Shown here piece after piece: positions 1-6,340 of a stretch of DNA of 6,679 bases. Numbering within the stretch: position 1 is the stretch's first letter; every line of letters starts with the position of its first letter. The notes below the pieces were generated by a model. It worked only from the letters and a program-made list of their open reading frames with translations. It did no database searches and was not told the origin of the DNA. The position numbers and the translations under genes are program-made. The stretch is from Nitrososphaerales archaeon (lineage in GTDB: Archaea > Thermoproteota > Nitrososphaeria > Nitrososphaerales > Nitrososphaeraceae): the NCBI GenBank assembly GCA_029237515.1, contig JARBAV010000292.1, positions 1 to 6,679 of the forward strand, in the 5' to 3' direction.

Positions 1-13
1 CCCACAAATTGGT

Positions 14-457
14 TTATTCCTCAATTGTTCTGATATCGTTGCGTTGTTGGCTCATGGGGCTTTGGGACAATACTTTCCCAGTCACCAAGTAAGAATCACC
101 AATAGTATCCATATGCTCCTTCGCAGCCTTGTACATCATTGCCCTACAATCGATGCATGGATTCATACCCGATCCGAAACCGTGCTTCGGATTCTTGAGC
201 ATAGCAAGATACTCATCTCCAAAATAAACCGTCTTTAATCTAATCCCAAGCGACTCCGCAACCTCCTTTACCCTGTGGCCGCAACCCTTTCCGCAATCAA
301 AATCACAAAATGGAGTTTTTATTGCAACTGCCTCCACTTCAATTTTCTGATTCAGAACCAGTCTAGTGGAGAGGTTGCTATCTAGTCCCCCCGACAGTAG
401 CACAACTGCCTTTGGCTTCTTCATATTAGGTTGCTTTGTTTCAGTTGAGGTTGACAT
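14..457 (-). CDS. PP-loop ATPase, tRNA-thiolation-like (MnmA/ThiI-related), apparently C-terminally truncated
   Basis: The 147-residue product has the PP-loop SGGLDS (residues 22-27), which in this superfamily binds ATP and adenylates the substrate. It also has a cysteine cluster at C51, C55 and C59, a CIDC pair (C101, C104), and the stretch TGKVLSQSPMSQQRND (126-141), which resembles the GEVLGQRPMSQ block of the archaeal/bacterial MnmA-like (COG0482-type) proteins. The likely role is transfer of sulfur to a tRNA uridine in the cytoplasm, but the exact nucleoside cannot be told. From family knowledge, members continue past this block into an LLRPLSAK-like segment. Here a TAA (14-16) follows RTIEE, and the codons after it read T-N-L-W, then a glycine-like GG at the window edge. 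That fits the E-x-[ST]-[GN]-L-x-G family pattern with one residue replaced by the stop, so the gene may be a recent pseudogene. The ATG at 457 is chosen because a TATA-like box lies about 31 bp upstream; there is no Shine-Dalgarno sequence. M12 is an alternative start. Confidence 0.75.
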   Translation of the reverse strand: MSTSTETKQPNMKKPKAVVLLSGGLDSNLSTRLVLNQKIEVEAVAIKTPFCDFDCGKGCGHRVKEVAESLGIRLKTVYFGDEYLAMLKNPKHGFGSGMNPCIDCRAMMYKAAKEHMDTIGDSYLVTGKVLSQSPMSQQRNDIRTIEE

Positions 458-484
458 TATTAATGATAAAGTTTAGGTTTAGGT

Positions 485-492
485 ATTATATC
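485..492 (-). promoter_or_regulatory. TATA-like promoter of the PP-loop gene
   Basis: Read on the minus strand the box is GATATAAT. Its centre is about 31 bp from the ATG at 457, so transcription would begin within a few bases of the start codon, giving a nearly leaderless mRNA. That agrees with the absence of a Shine-Dalgarno sequence there. A C8 homopolymer (498-505) sits just upstream, close to where TFB would bind. The assignment rests on pattern and distance only. Confidence 0.45.
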
Positions 493-518
493 GTTTGCCC
501 CCCCCACCTGGATTTGAA

Positions 519-535
519 CAGCAGTAATACTGCTG
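519..535. repeat. Perfect 17-bp dyad between divergent promoters
   Basis: CAGCAGTA and TACTGCTG are exact inverted copies, 8 bp each, around a single central A. The dyad lies between the minus-strand TATA-like box (485-492) and the plus-strand one (563-570), roughly 30 bp from each, so a dimeric regulator bound here could act on both genes. It also directly abuts the tRNA T-loop-like string GGATTTGAAC (510-519). It could therefore instead be part of a degraded tRNA gene, for example a variable-arm hairpin. Confidence 0.6.
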
Positions 536-562
536 AACTGCACAATGGGACAAGGTAGATCG

Positions 563-570
563 TTTATAGG
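563..570 (+). promoter_or_regulatory. TATA-like promoter of the CBS-domain gene
   Basis: The box TTTATAGG is centred about 26 bp before the ATG at 592, the spacing expected for a leaderless archaeal transcript. No Shine-Dalgarno sequence at useful spacing is present: AGGA at 587-590 is too close to the ATG. An ATG at 571 in the same frame runs into a TAG at 586, so it cannot be the start. Confidence 0.45.
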
Positions 571-591
571 ATGGAAACCAGAATATAGGAC

Positions 592-996
592 ATGAAAAAT
601 TCTATAGGAAAATTCATGACAGCTAAATTGTCATATATTCTTCAATCTAATACAGGACAGGAGGCTGCTTTGAGAATGGACCAGGATAATGCCTCTGTAT
701 TGATTGTGTTGGATTCAAGTGAGACTCCGGTAGGAGTTGTCACGCAAAGAGACCTAGTGAGAAGCTCGTGTATTGAAAATGTTCCTTGCAACAGTATCCT
801 TGTCCAAGATATAATGTCTACTCCGATAGTTACAGTTGATCCTTATTCTCCAGTGGAAGTAGCAGCAGATATAATGAAACAGAATAACGTTAGACATCTT
901 TTGGTTGTGGATAGTGATAAGTCAAATAAGCCTCTTGGGATCATAAGCTCTCGTGATTTTGCATTGTATATAGAAAACGAACTTGAAGAAAAATGA
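592..996 (+). CDS. Two-CBS-domain protein
   Basis: The 134-residue protein consists almost entirely of a tandem CBS pair (Bateman module). The first repeat covers about residues 6-58 and ends in GVVTQRDL (48-55). The second covers about 70-130, with MSTPIVTVDP (75-84), NNVRHLLVV (98-106) and GIISSRDF (116-123). Bateman modules generally bind adenosine nucleotides (AMP, ATP, SAM) in the cleft between repeats and act as energy or redox sensors. No catalytic, DNA-binding or membrane domain is attached, so it probably regulates a partner protein or an as yet unknown target; the ligand cannot be predicted. It is soluble and acidic at the C-terminus. It is transcribed divergently from the PP-loop gene, with its own TATA-like box. 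The small membrane protein gene begins 58 bp downstream with a separate box, so the CBS gene is probably monocistronic. Such stand-alone CBS proteins are numerous in archaea. Confidence 0.93.
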   Translation: MKNSIGKFMTAKLSYILQSNTGQEAALRMDQDNASVLIVLDSSETPVGVVTQRDLVRSSCIENVPCNSILVQDIMSTPIVTVDPYSPVEVAADIMKQNNVRHLLVVDSDKSNKPLGIISSRDFALYIENELEEK

Positions 997-1022
997 CTCA
1001 TTTTACCCGAGCCTGACCAACG

Positions 1023-1030
1023 ATTATATT
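1023..1030 (+). promoter_or_regulatory. TATA-like promoter of the small membrane protein and lhr genes
   Basis: ATTATATT is centred about 28 bp before the ATG at 1055, consistent with a leaderless transcript covering the small gene and then the helicase gene. The GGAG at 1031-1034 is 20 bases from the ATG, too far for a ribosome-binding site. Confidence 0.4.
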
Positions 1031-1054
1031 GGAGTTTTGAAATTTCGATATTGA

Positions 1055-1210
1055 ATGACTGTAGAAGCGATATCAAATTTCGACTCTTATGCCTGGATAG
1101 CTGTTGGGTTATTCGTGCTGGGTATAATTGGCGTTCTAGTCTACGAAAAGTCTGACGCACGACAGCATTCAACAAGAAACTCAGGAAAGCCTTCTGACGT
1201 CGGGTCGTAA
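1055..1210 (+). CDS. Small single-pass membrane protein (51 residues)
   Basis: An ATG frame of 51 codons ends in TAA. The N-terminus is short and mildly acidic (MTVEAISNFDSY), followed by one hydrophobic segment at about residues 13-30 (AWIAVGLFVLGIIGVLVY) and a charged, polar tail (EKSDARQHSTRN...). By the positive-inside rule the C-terminal tail (K32, R36, R41, K45) is probably cytoplasmic. I do not recognise a family. Support for it being a gene comes from the well-formed transmembrane architecture, the TATA-like box about 28 bp upstream, and its TAA lying just 4 bp before the helicase start, which suggests co-transcription and translational coupling. Whether it helps to place Lhr at the membrane or is simply a co-transcribed neighbour cannot be told. 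It is short enough to be skipped by gene callers with a 60-codon cut-off. Confidence 0.6.
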   Translation: MTVEAISNFDSYAWIAVGLFVLGIIGVLVYEKSDARQHSTRNSGKPSDVGS

Positions 1211-1214
1211 ATGT

Positions 1215-3956
1215 TTGGAAATAGAGAATAAGACAAAAGAATTCTATCTGAACCAAGGCTTCACAAATCTTACGACTATTCAAACCAAGTCGCTTCCTGT
1301 AATTTGTAGAAGAATAGATTCGATACTTATTGCGCCAACCGGATCAGGTAAAACCGAGGCTGCGATCTTGCCGGTATTAACTATGATTAGGGAATTGAAT
1401 TCCGAAAAGTCGGCAGGGATTAAGGCTTTGTATATTACTCCACTCCGGTCTTTAAACAATGACGTCTTTAGAAGAATTGAAAAGTACGCAAGCGATCAGG
1501 GTTTGCGGCTAGAAATCAGACACGGCGATACGAGTGCTGCCAAAAAGAAAAAGATGTCCAATGATCCCCCTGATATACTAATAACTACTCCCGAGACACT
1601 AGGTATCATTCTAACTAATAGCATTCTCATCGGTCATTTGTCATCGGTACAATGGGTAATTATCGATGAAGTTCACGAGTTACTCCCTAATAAAAGGGGA
1701 TCGCATCTATCTGTGAGTCTAGAACGCTTGGAAAAAGTTACTAAGGATAGGCCATCTAGAATAGGACTTTCTGCTAGTGTGGCAGATCCGCGTGAAGCGG
1801 GGAGATTTGTAGCTGGTTCGGGCAGAAACATCGCTGTGCTGATAGACGGGTCTATGAGAGAATATGATATAGACATCATATATGTGAACGGGTCCATAAA
1901 TGATGTATGTCAGCTGATTCTCAAATATGTTGATCCTATGATAAATCAAAAAAAATCAATCTTGGTCTTTACTAATACTAGAGATGAAGCAGAATATATA
2001 GGAACTATCCTAAAATCGCGTGCCAGATTCGGGGTCGATGTTCACCACGGTTCCCTTTCAAAGAATAGTCGGGAAGAAACAGAGAAGAGATTGCGTGAAG
2101 GAATTGCTGGACTGGTAGTTTGCACATCATCTTTAGAGTTAGGATTGGATATTGGTTCAGTTGATTTGGTTATCCATTATGGCTCGCCAAGACAGATCTC
2201 TAAACTTGTTCAAAGAATTGGTCGAAGTAGACATAACAACCGCAGATCAGCAAAGGGACTAATTGTTACTAGCTCCCACGATGATGAACTTGAAGCCCAT
2301 GCCATATTATATCGAACTAGGAAGGGGGAAATGGAAGAACAAAAAATACATCAAATGCCGTTTGACGTAATGGCTCACCATTTGGTGGGTATCTCTTTGC
2401 AAGCAAGAGCATCTATCACCGTAAGCGAAGCATTTCAACTGATCAGAAATTCATACCCATTTCGAAACCTTCAGATATCTGATTTGATGATGTCACTCAA
2501 AATCCTAGCTGATATTGGGTTAATAAGGATAGACATCTCAGAAAACTCATATAGATATACACTAAAATCATACAAGTATTATTTCAGTAACCTTTCAATG
2601 ATTCCTTTCGTTCAGAAATTCGAAGTCATAGATTTTGTTGGTAAAAGAAAAATAGGTATGCTGGACCAACAATTTGTTGGAGATTATGGGGAAAGAGGAA
2701 ATGTATTTGTTTTAAAAGGGCTGCAGTGGAAAATTATCTCGATTGATGAAAAGCGATTAATTGTTAATGTTGAGCCTCTGAGGGGGGTCACTATGAATGT
2801 GCCATATTGGGCAGGTGAAACTATCCCAGTAGATTATTTAACAGCTGTCAGGGTCGCTGAAAGCCGAAGGAACTATGCTAATTCTGACGTATTCTTAAGT
2901 AGGGAAACGGTCAAAAAAAGTTTGGTCTTGCTAAAAGAGCTACCTAGCGCGAAGTTGATCGTGATTGAAAGTAGTCGAAAGGATAATGCGTTAATCTTGC
3001 ATATGCCGTTTGGAACAAAGGTGAACAACACCTTTGCATCTGTTCTCTCTACACTGCTTTCTTCTCAGCTTGGATATGTAATTGAAAGCAGATCGGACAC
3101 CTACAGGATATTGCTCACATCTGCTTCGGCAAGAATAGGTAAAGCTCACATTGAGCGGATATTCAATGAGCTAGTCGACTGCGAACCTATACTGATCGCG
3201 TCATTTACTGGTACATACGTTATGAACTGGAAGGTATGGACGGTAGGAAGGAGATTCGGTATTGTATCAAAAGAGTCAGTATATGATAAAAAAATTGCCA
3301 GATTGTTGTATGATAGGTATATGAAGACCCCCGTTAGTACTGAAGCAATTCGAGAACTTGTTCATGAAAAATTCGATGTGCTTACTACGAACAGGATTCT
3401 TCAAGGATATACAGATGACTTGATTAGGCTTCAATGGATCGAAGTTGAAGAATTTACCGACCTAGCTAAGCCTACTGTGGAACGCTATCAGAAATTTTCA
3501 GCTGCGCCCCTGAGTTTAGAAACCGGGATCATTGAGCTCGTTAAAGATAGGCTCCTTAGGACTAAGCATCGATTAATCTGTATTCGCTGTGGAGAGTGGG
3601 AAAGAGTATTCGAAACGAAAGATGTACCTGATCAAATTCACTGTAAGAAATGCAGATCTCGCCTAATTACCGCTACTTACGTTTCGGATCTTGACCTTCC
3701 TAACATAATTGTAAAAAAACTAAAAGGAGCTAAAATCACATCTGATGACAGTCGAAGGTTTGATCGTGCATGGAAGATTGCTTCTCTGATAAATAATTTC
3801 GGGATAAGGGCAATTACGGTATTATCAGGTCATGGCATTGGGGCAGACACTGCTGCAAGAGTTCTTCGCAATAGTTTCGATGAGACAACATTGTACAGAA
3901 GCATATACGAAGCTGAGAGACAGTACGTACTTACTCGAGGTTTTTGGAATGACTAG
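1215..3956 (+). CDS. lhr: Lhr-family DEVH superfamily 2 helicase
   Basis: This 913-residue protein is close to the usual archaeal Lhr-core length. The visible motifs are a Q-like TTIQ (20-23), Walker A APTGSGKT (40-47), TPLRSL (75-80), TTPETLG (124-130), DEVH (151-154) followed by the Lhr-typical KRGSHLSVSLERL, SAS (186-188), FTNTRDEAE (252-260), TSSLELGLDIG (304-314) and QRIGRSRH (333-340). After the two RecA domains comes the winged-helix start MPFDVMAHH (381-389), then the Lhr beta/C-terminal region including WTVGRRFG (near 675-682). A four-cysteine motif, C789-X2-C792-X17-C810-X2-C813, probably binds zinc. Family members are ATP-driven 3'-5' translocases on DNA or RNA:DNA hybrids, linked to repair and recombination; some archaeal members are proposed to act on RNA. 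The TTG at 1215 is the only start in frame between the upstream stop (1137) and the Q-motif. An ATG at 1211 is in another frame and stops after six codons. I cannot assign the aLhr1 or aLhr2 subgroup. Confidence 0.95.
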   Translation: MEIENKTKEFYLNQGFTNLTTIQTKSLPVICRRIDSILIAPTGSGKTEAAILPVLTMIRELNSEKSAGIKALYITPLRSLNNDVFRRIEKYASDQGLRLEIRHGDTSAAKKKKMSNDPPDILITTPETLGIILTNSILIGHLSSVQWVIIDEVHELLPNKRGSHLSVSLERLEKVTKDRPSRIGLSASVADPREAGRFVAGSGRNIAVLIDGSMREYDIDIIYVNGSINDVCQLILKYVDPMINQKKSILVFTNTRDEAEYIGTILKSRARFGVDVHHGSLSKNSREETEKRLREGIAGLVVCTSSLELGLDIGSVDLVIHYGSPRQISKLVQRIGRSRHNNRRSAKGLIVTSSHDDELEAHAILYRTRKGEMEEQKIHQMPFDVMAHHLVGISLQARASITVSEAFQLIRNSYPFRNLQISDLMMSLKILADIGLIRIDISENSYRYTLKSYKYYFSNLSMIPFVQKFEVIDFVGKRKIGMLDQQFVGDYGERGNVFVLKGLQWKIISIDEKRLIVNVEPLRGVTMNVPYWAGETIPVDYLTAVRVAESRRNYANSDVFLSRETVKKSLVLLKELPSAKLIVIESSRKDNALILHMPFGTKVNNTFASVLSTLLSSQLGYVIESRSDTYRILLTSASARIGKAHIERIFNELVDCEPILIASFTGTYVMNWKVWTVGRRFGIVSKESVYDKKIARLLYDRYMKTPVSTEAIRELVHEKFDVLTTNRILQGYTDDLIRLQWIEVEEFTDLAKPTVERYQKFSAAPLSLETGIIELVKDRLLRTKHRLICIRCGEWERVFETKDVPDQIHCKKCRSRLITATYVSDLDLPNIIVKKLKGAKITSDDSRRFDRAWKIASLINNFGIRAITVLSGHGIGADTAARVLRNSFDETTLYRSIYEAERQYVLTRGFWND

Positions 3957-3965
3957 TGCATTATA

Positions 3966-3991
3966 GTAATTGAGGACATAGTCACAATTAC
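3966..3991. terminator. Hairpin between the convergent lhr and RPA genes, possible bidirectional terminator
   Basis: GTAATTG (3966-3972) and CAATTAC (3985-3991) form a 7-bp stem. Inside it GAC and GTC add 3 bp around an ATA loop, with a small AG/A internal bulge. The structure fills the space between the TAG of lhr and the TAA of the RPA gene and overlaps the latter. Neither gene has a T-run after its stop, although archaeal terminators usually rely on U-tracts, so the terminator role is inference. Confidence 0.35.
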
Positions 3992-5427
3992 CCTATTCTG
4001 TGAATGCTAGAATAAGGTTTCAATGAAATTTGCACTCTGCCGTCCCTGTTGGTACTTGTGATGACTCCTATGATTTTTATTCTCTCGCCAACCTTGAGAT
4101 CGGTTACAAGATTAGATAGTTCTCTCCATCCAATAATACTTATTTCGGCAGTATCATCACCTAACATTGTCTCGGCCAGAGAAATATTCTCGCCGTTTCT
4201 TGTAGTAACTGTACTAATTGAGGGCGTCTGAAGTACGATTCCTTCAATAAGATACGGACGGTCAGAAATTGTAATACCTTCAATTTTGGTTTCGAGCGAT
4301 TCAAGGGACGGGAATGATAAATCATCTTCAATCTCGCTGACATAGGAATCATCCCTAGACAGAGTAATTTGATTGCCAAGAATCATGCTTGGTATGCATT
4401 GGATTATCGTACCTGGACTGATTGATGCTTTCAATAATTTAGAATCAATTCTAAGCGTCGTGATCTTCCCGTCCTTTTGGAAAGCCAGGCATTCCAAGTA
4501 GCCGGTTCCCAAGTCTTTTCCGACAGAAATCAATTTTAGGGCAAGTACATCAGGTTCTCCTCTAGAATTGGATATATCCATGAAAGTCCCCTCATCTCCG
4601 TGTATTTCAAATTCAGAATTTCCGTACTGTGCATTTCCTTGCTTGATTCTTACACCGACGAGGTTTATACTTGAGCCCACTGCCAAAATCTTGGGAAGCC
4701 TTGATTCGTCTATATTCCAGATAATTGTTCGCATTGTCTTCGTGCCTTCGTCGTTTGAGACATTCAACTGAAGTGCCTTGCTATCCTGACCTCTAACGTT
4801 CTTATATCCCACTATTCTAGGTGAAGATGAAATCTTTCCGAAAACGACGACGTTGTCGGCCTGAGCAGAAATTTTCGAAATATCACATGCAAAATGGTCC
4901 AAAGGTGGTATATTCATAGTATCCTCTTTAATTACTTCCAAAGTGCTCAAGTCTCCCACATTAAGTACTGGCCTTCCGTCTAGACCTGATTTAACGTAAC
5001 CCTTGGTCAGCTTGATGAGGTCACCTGGACGTAAACCTGATTCCTCTGGAAAATCCACTCTCTTCTCCCAAAGTTTAAGTCTTATAGAGGCATCACTATC
5101 AAGAATTGTAAGGGTTCTGTTTCGCAATTCCTCACTGTTATCTTTTCTTAAGAAAGTGCGCGTGGGATAAATGGACATTACTCTTCCAACGACGTTGATA
5201 TCTCTAGCTCCCACATATAGATCCTTTAGTTTCTGGAGACTGGACTGATTTCGTTCAAGTGAAATCCCCAAGTCAGCGGCGACGAGAAATAGAGCCCCCT
5301 GATCAGTCAGGTAACCCGCCCCGATCTTCCGCTTTTTTTCGTCTACAAGATTTCTAATTTCTTCTGCGCTGATTTCAGGTTTTTTTTCAAGCAGGATTTC
5401 AACCATTGATTTAAAATCAGTTGACAT
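3988..5427 (-). CDS. rpa: Replication protein A, multi-OB-fold single-stranded DNA-binding protein
   Basis: The 479-residue protein starts with a helical region typical of archaeal RPA (about 1-60; AEEIRNLVDEKK, then GAGYLTDQGALFLVAADLGI at 36-55). Four OB-fold-like segments follow: about 74-165 (INVVGRVMSIYPTRTF, RLKLW to 120), 190-278 (NVVVFGKISSSP, RTIIWNID, GSSINLVGVRIKQG), a weaker one at 293-358, and 388-470 (YLIEGIVLQTPSIS, ISIIGWREL, GERIKIIGVITS). Its role would be to coat single-stranded DNA in replication, repair and recombination. No CxxC pair is present, so the zinc finger found in many euryarchaeal RPA proteins is missing. The ATG at 5427 is preceded by GGAGG at 10 bases' distance and by TATA-like boxes. 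The gene faces lhr tail to tail. Domain borders are estimates, and the third OB-fold is the least certain. Confidence 0.9.
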   Translation of the reverse strand: MSTDFKSMVEILLEKKPEISAEEIRNLVDEKKRKIGAGYLTDQGALFLVAADLGISLERNQSSLQKLKDLYVGARDINVVGRVMSIYPTRTFLRKDNSEELRNRTLTILDSDASIRLKLWEKRVDFPEESGLRPGDLIKLTKGYVKSGLDGRPVLNVGDLSTLEVIKEDTMNIPPLDHFACDISKISAQADNVVVFGKISSSPRIVGYKNVRGQDSKALQLNVSNDEGTKTMRTIIWNIDESRLPKILAVGSSINLVGVRIKQGNAQYGNSEFEIHGDEGTFMDISNSRGEPDVLALKLISVGKDLGTGYLECLAFQKDGKITTLRIDSKLLKASISPGTIIQCIPSMILGNQITLSRDDSYVSEIEDDLSFPSLESLETKIEGITISDRPYLIEGIVLQTPSISTVTTRNGENISLAETMLGDDTAEISIIGWRELSNLVTDLKVGERIKIIGVITSTNRDGRVQISLKPYSSIHRIG

Positions 5428-5437
5428 TCACCAGTAG

Positions 5438-5442
5438 CCTCC
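5438..5442 (-). promoter_or_regulatory. Shine-Dalgarno sequence of the RPA gene
   Basis: GGAGG on the minus strand lies 10 bases before the ATG at 5427 and fixes that start. It indicates a mRNA with a leader, unlike the leaderless-looking genes at the left of the window. Confidence 0.55.
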
Positions 5443-5488
5443 AGATAAACTCAAATCCCTCTTAACTAGCATATAGATAATACCTGCC

Positions 5489-5498
5489 TATATATTTT
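5489..5498 (-). promoter_or_regulatory. TATA-like promoter of the RPA gene
   Basis: On the minus strand the site reads AAAATATATA. It would place the transcript start near 5465, leaving a leader of roughly 38 bases that contains the GGAGG. A second AT-rich candidate, TTATCTATATGC (5469-5480), would give a shorter leader of about 20 bases. The sequence alone cannot choose between them. Confidence 0.4.
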
Positions 5499-5499
5499 G

Positions 5500-5889
5500 A
5501 GAACCCATCGTAGACTTCCTCTTGATCAAGAAAGCGTTTATTATAGAACCTATGGTGATCCTTTCCATTCAGTAAAACTGTTTATGCTCTGTTTGCATTC
5601 TTCCAAGATCATCGGCTAGCAGACGTCATTATCAGCTTACTAAGAGTAGAATAAATCGAATTATCCGAATAGACTTGAAGAACTTAAATTTCTTCTTTCG
5701 AATGGTTCAGGTAAGGATAGCGTAAGACGAGAAGTAGATGATTGTCCTAATCTGACCTTTTTTCATTGTTGGCTTGCTAATTGGGATGAAAGAAACTTTG
5801 ATCATACAAAATGAGAATTCTCGTTGAGATGATTCTGTTCTCCATTAGTTGTTGTTCTTTGGAGCTTTCAATGTCCCCAACTCACACGT
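5500..5889. other. Stretch with no convincing gene
   Basis: Between the RPA promoter and the tail of the next minus-strand gene both strands carry only short open frames. ATG frames on the plus strand end after about 5-12 codons (for example from 5584 and 5702), and the minus-strand frame from about 5844 ends after 22. There is a T6 run on the plus strand (5758-5763) and a GAAGAA/TTCTTC inverted pair near 5677-5695. No tRNA, CRISPR-like repeat or clear small RNA could be supported. The longest open stretch, without a start codon, is listed separately. Confidence 0.5.
5650..5814 (+). other. Start-less open frame, possible gene relic
   Basis: From just after a TAG at 5647 the frame stays open for 54 codons to the TGA at 5812-5814. 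Its translation looks protein-like (for example RLEELKFLLSNGSGKDSVRR, ending in NWDERNFDHTK), but it contains no ATG, GTG or TTG codon in frame. The same frame upstream (from an ATG at 5584) is broken by three stops. It may be the decayed tail of a former gene or may be chance. No family is recognised. Confidence 0.2.
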
Positions 5890-5895
5890 AAAAAA
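5890..5895 (-). terminator. U6 tract directly after the 90-residue gene
   Basis: On the minus strand the stop TAA is followed at once by TTTTTT, the kind of U-tract at which archaeal RNA polymerase terminates without needing a hairpin. This supports the preceding frame as a transcribed gene. Confidence 0.45.
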
Positions 5896-6168
5896 TTAGG
5901 GCAGAGCAGGAACCTGTTCAGAAATCGTAAATGGGAACCGGGAGCCCTCAAAATTCTCAGTACCCACCTTTTCCCAGTTAATGTCATACGCATGACTAAC
6001 CCTTTTACTCTTAACCATTATTTGGGTGGGAAGACTCGAGTACAAATTTTCAACCTTTGTGGGATCTTTCGTCATTAAAAGGGATCTTCTCCTTTTCATG
6101 AGATACTTTACAGCGACATTTCTATGGGTATGGCCCATAACTGGGATCTGAGTATCGTTAACTATCAT
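5896..6168 (-). CDS. Hypothetical basic protein (90 residues)
   Basis: I do not recognise this protein. The frame is open upstream to a TTG at 6195 and an ATG at 6189, but the best start is the ATG at 6168. It is preceded by AAGGAG at an ideal 6-base spacing and gives a 90-residue product beginning MIVNDTQIPVMGHTHRNVAV. The product is rich in Lys and Arg (KYLMKRRRSLL, KSKRVSH), has no cysteine and no membrane segment or signal peptide, and ends in TISEQVPALP. The basic patch at about residues 21-30 could contact nucleic acid, but this is a guess. A TATA-like box lies about 50 bp upstream and a U6 tract follows the stop, so it looks like a complete transcription unit. Its upstream neighbour on the same strand is the VapB-like gene, whose stop lies about 180 bp before this start. 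No metal-binding or nuclease motif is evident. Confidence 0.6.
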   Translation of the reverse strand: MIVNDTQIPVMGHTHRNVAVKYLMKRRRSLLMTKDPTKVENLYSSLPTQIMVKSKRVSHAYDINWEKVGTENFEGSRFPFTISEQVPALP

Positions 6169-6174
6169 AATAAA

Positions 6175-6180
6175 CTCCTT
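6175..6180 (-). promoter_or_regulatory. Strong Shine-Dalgarno sequence deciding the start of the 90-residue protein
   Basis: AAGGAG on the minus strand is separated by TTTATT from the ATG at 6168. Starts further upstream (6189, 6195) have no such element and would place this sequence inside the coding region, so the shorter protein is preferred. Confidence 0.65.
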
Positions 6181-6214
6181 TTTGACCATTGCCAAAATTC
6201 CAGTTGTTATTCTT

Positions 6215-6223
6215 CATATTAAA
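6215..6223 (-). promoter_or_regulatory. TATA-like box of the 90-residue gene
   Basis: On the minus strand the site reads TTTAATATG. It would set the transcript start near 6192, giving a leader of about 24 bases that contains the AAGGAG. It is a pattern-and-distance call only. Confidence 0.3.
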
Positions 6224-6340
6224 GCAGTTACGTTAATTATTCTCGATATTGGCCTTAGCTGCCTTTCTTCACTATTGTATTTTTTACATTAGTTCTCTAG
6301 GTCATGCATATCATGAGCCGTATGAAGCACGAATGGACGG

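Noticed and set aside
44..238. Plus-strand 64-codon frame opposite the PP-loop gene
   Set aside because: It is antisense to the conserved CIDC and PMSQ region; no independent signal supports it.
471..485. Telomere-like GTTTAGGTTTAGGT repeat
   Set aside because: There are only two copies, inside a promoter region; too short to mean anything on its own.
843..1283. Minus-strand 146-codon open frame
   Set aside because: It lies across the end of the CBS gene, the small membrane gene and the start of lhr, all of which have clear protein features; its translation has none.
1673..1949. Two minus-strand frames inside lhr
   Set aside because: They are antisense to conserved helicase motifs and have no recognisable content.
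4049..4771. Short frames on both strands inside the RPA gene
   Set aside because: They overlap the OB-fold coding sequence in other frames and resemble no protein.
5734..5790. Possible C/D-box guide RNA (GATGA at 5737-5741, CTGA at 5752-5755, GGATGA near 5784)
   Set aside because: The second CTGA box is missing and the spacing between elements does not fit an archaeal C/D guide RNA.
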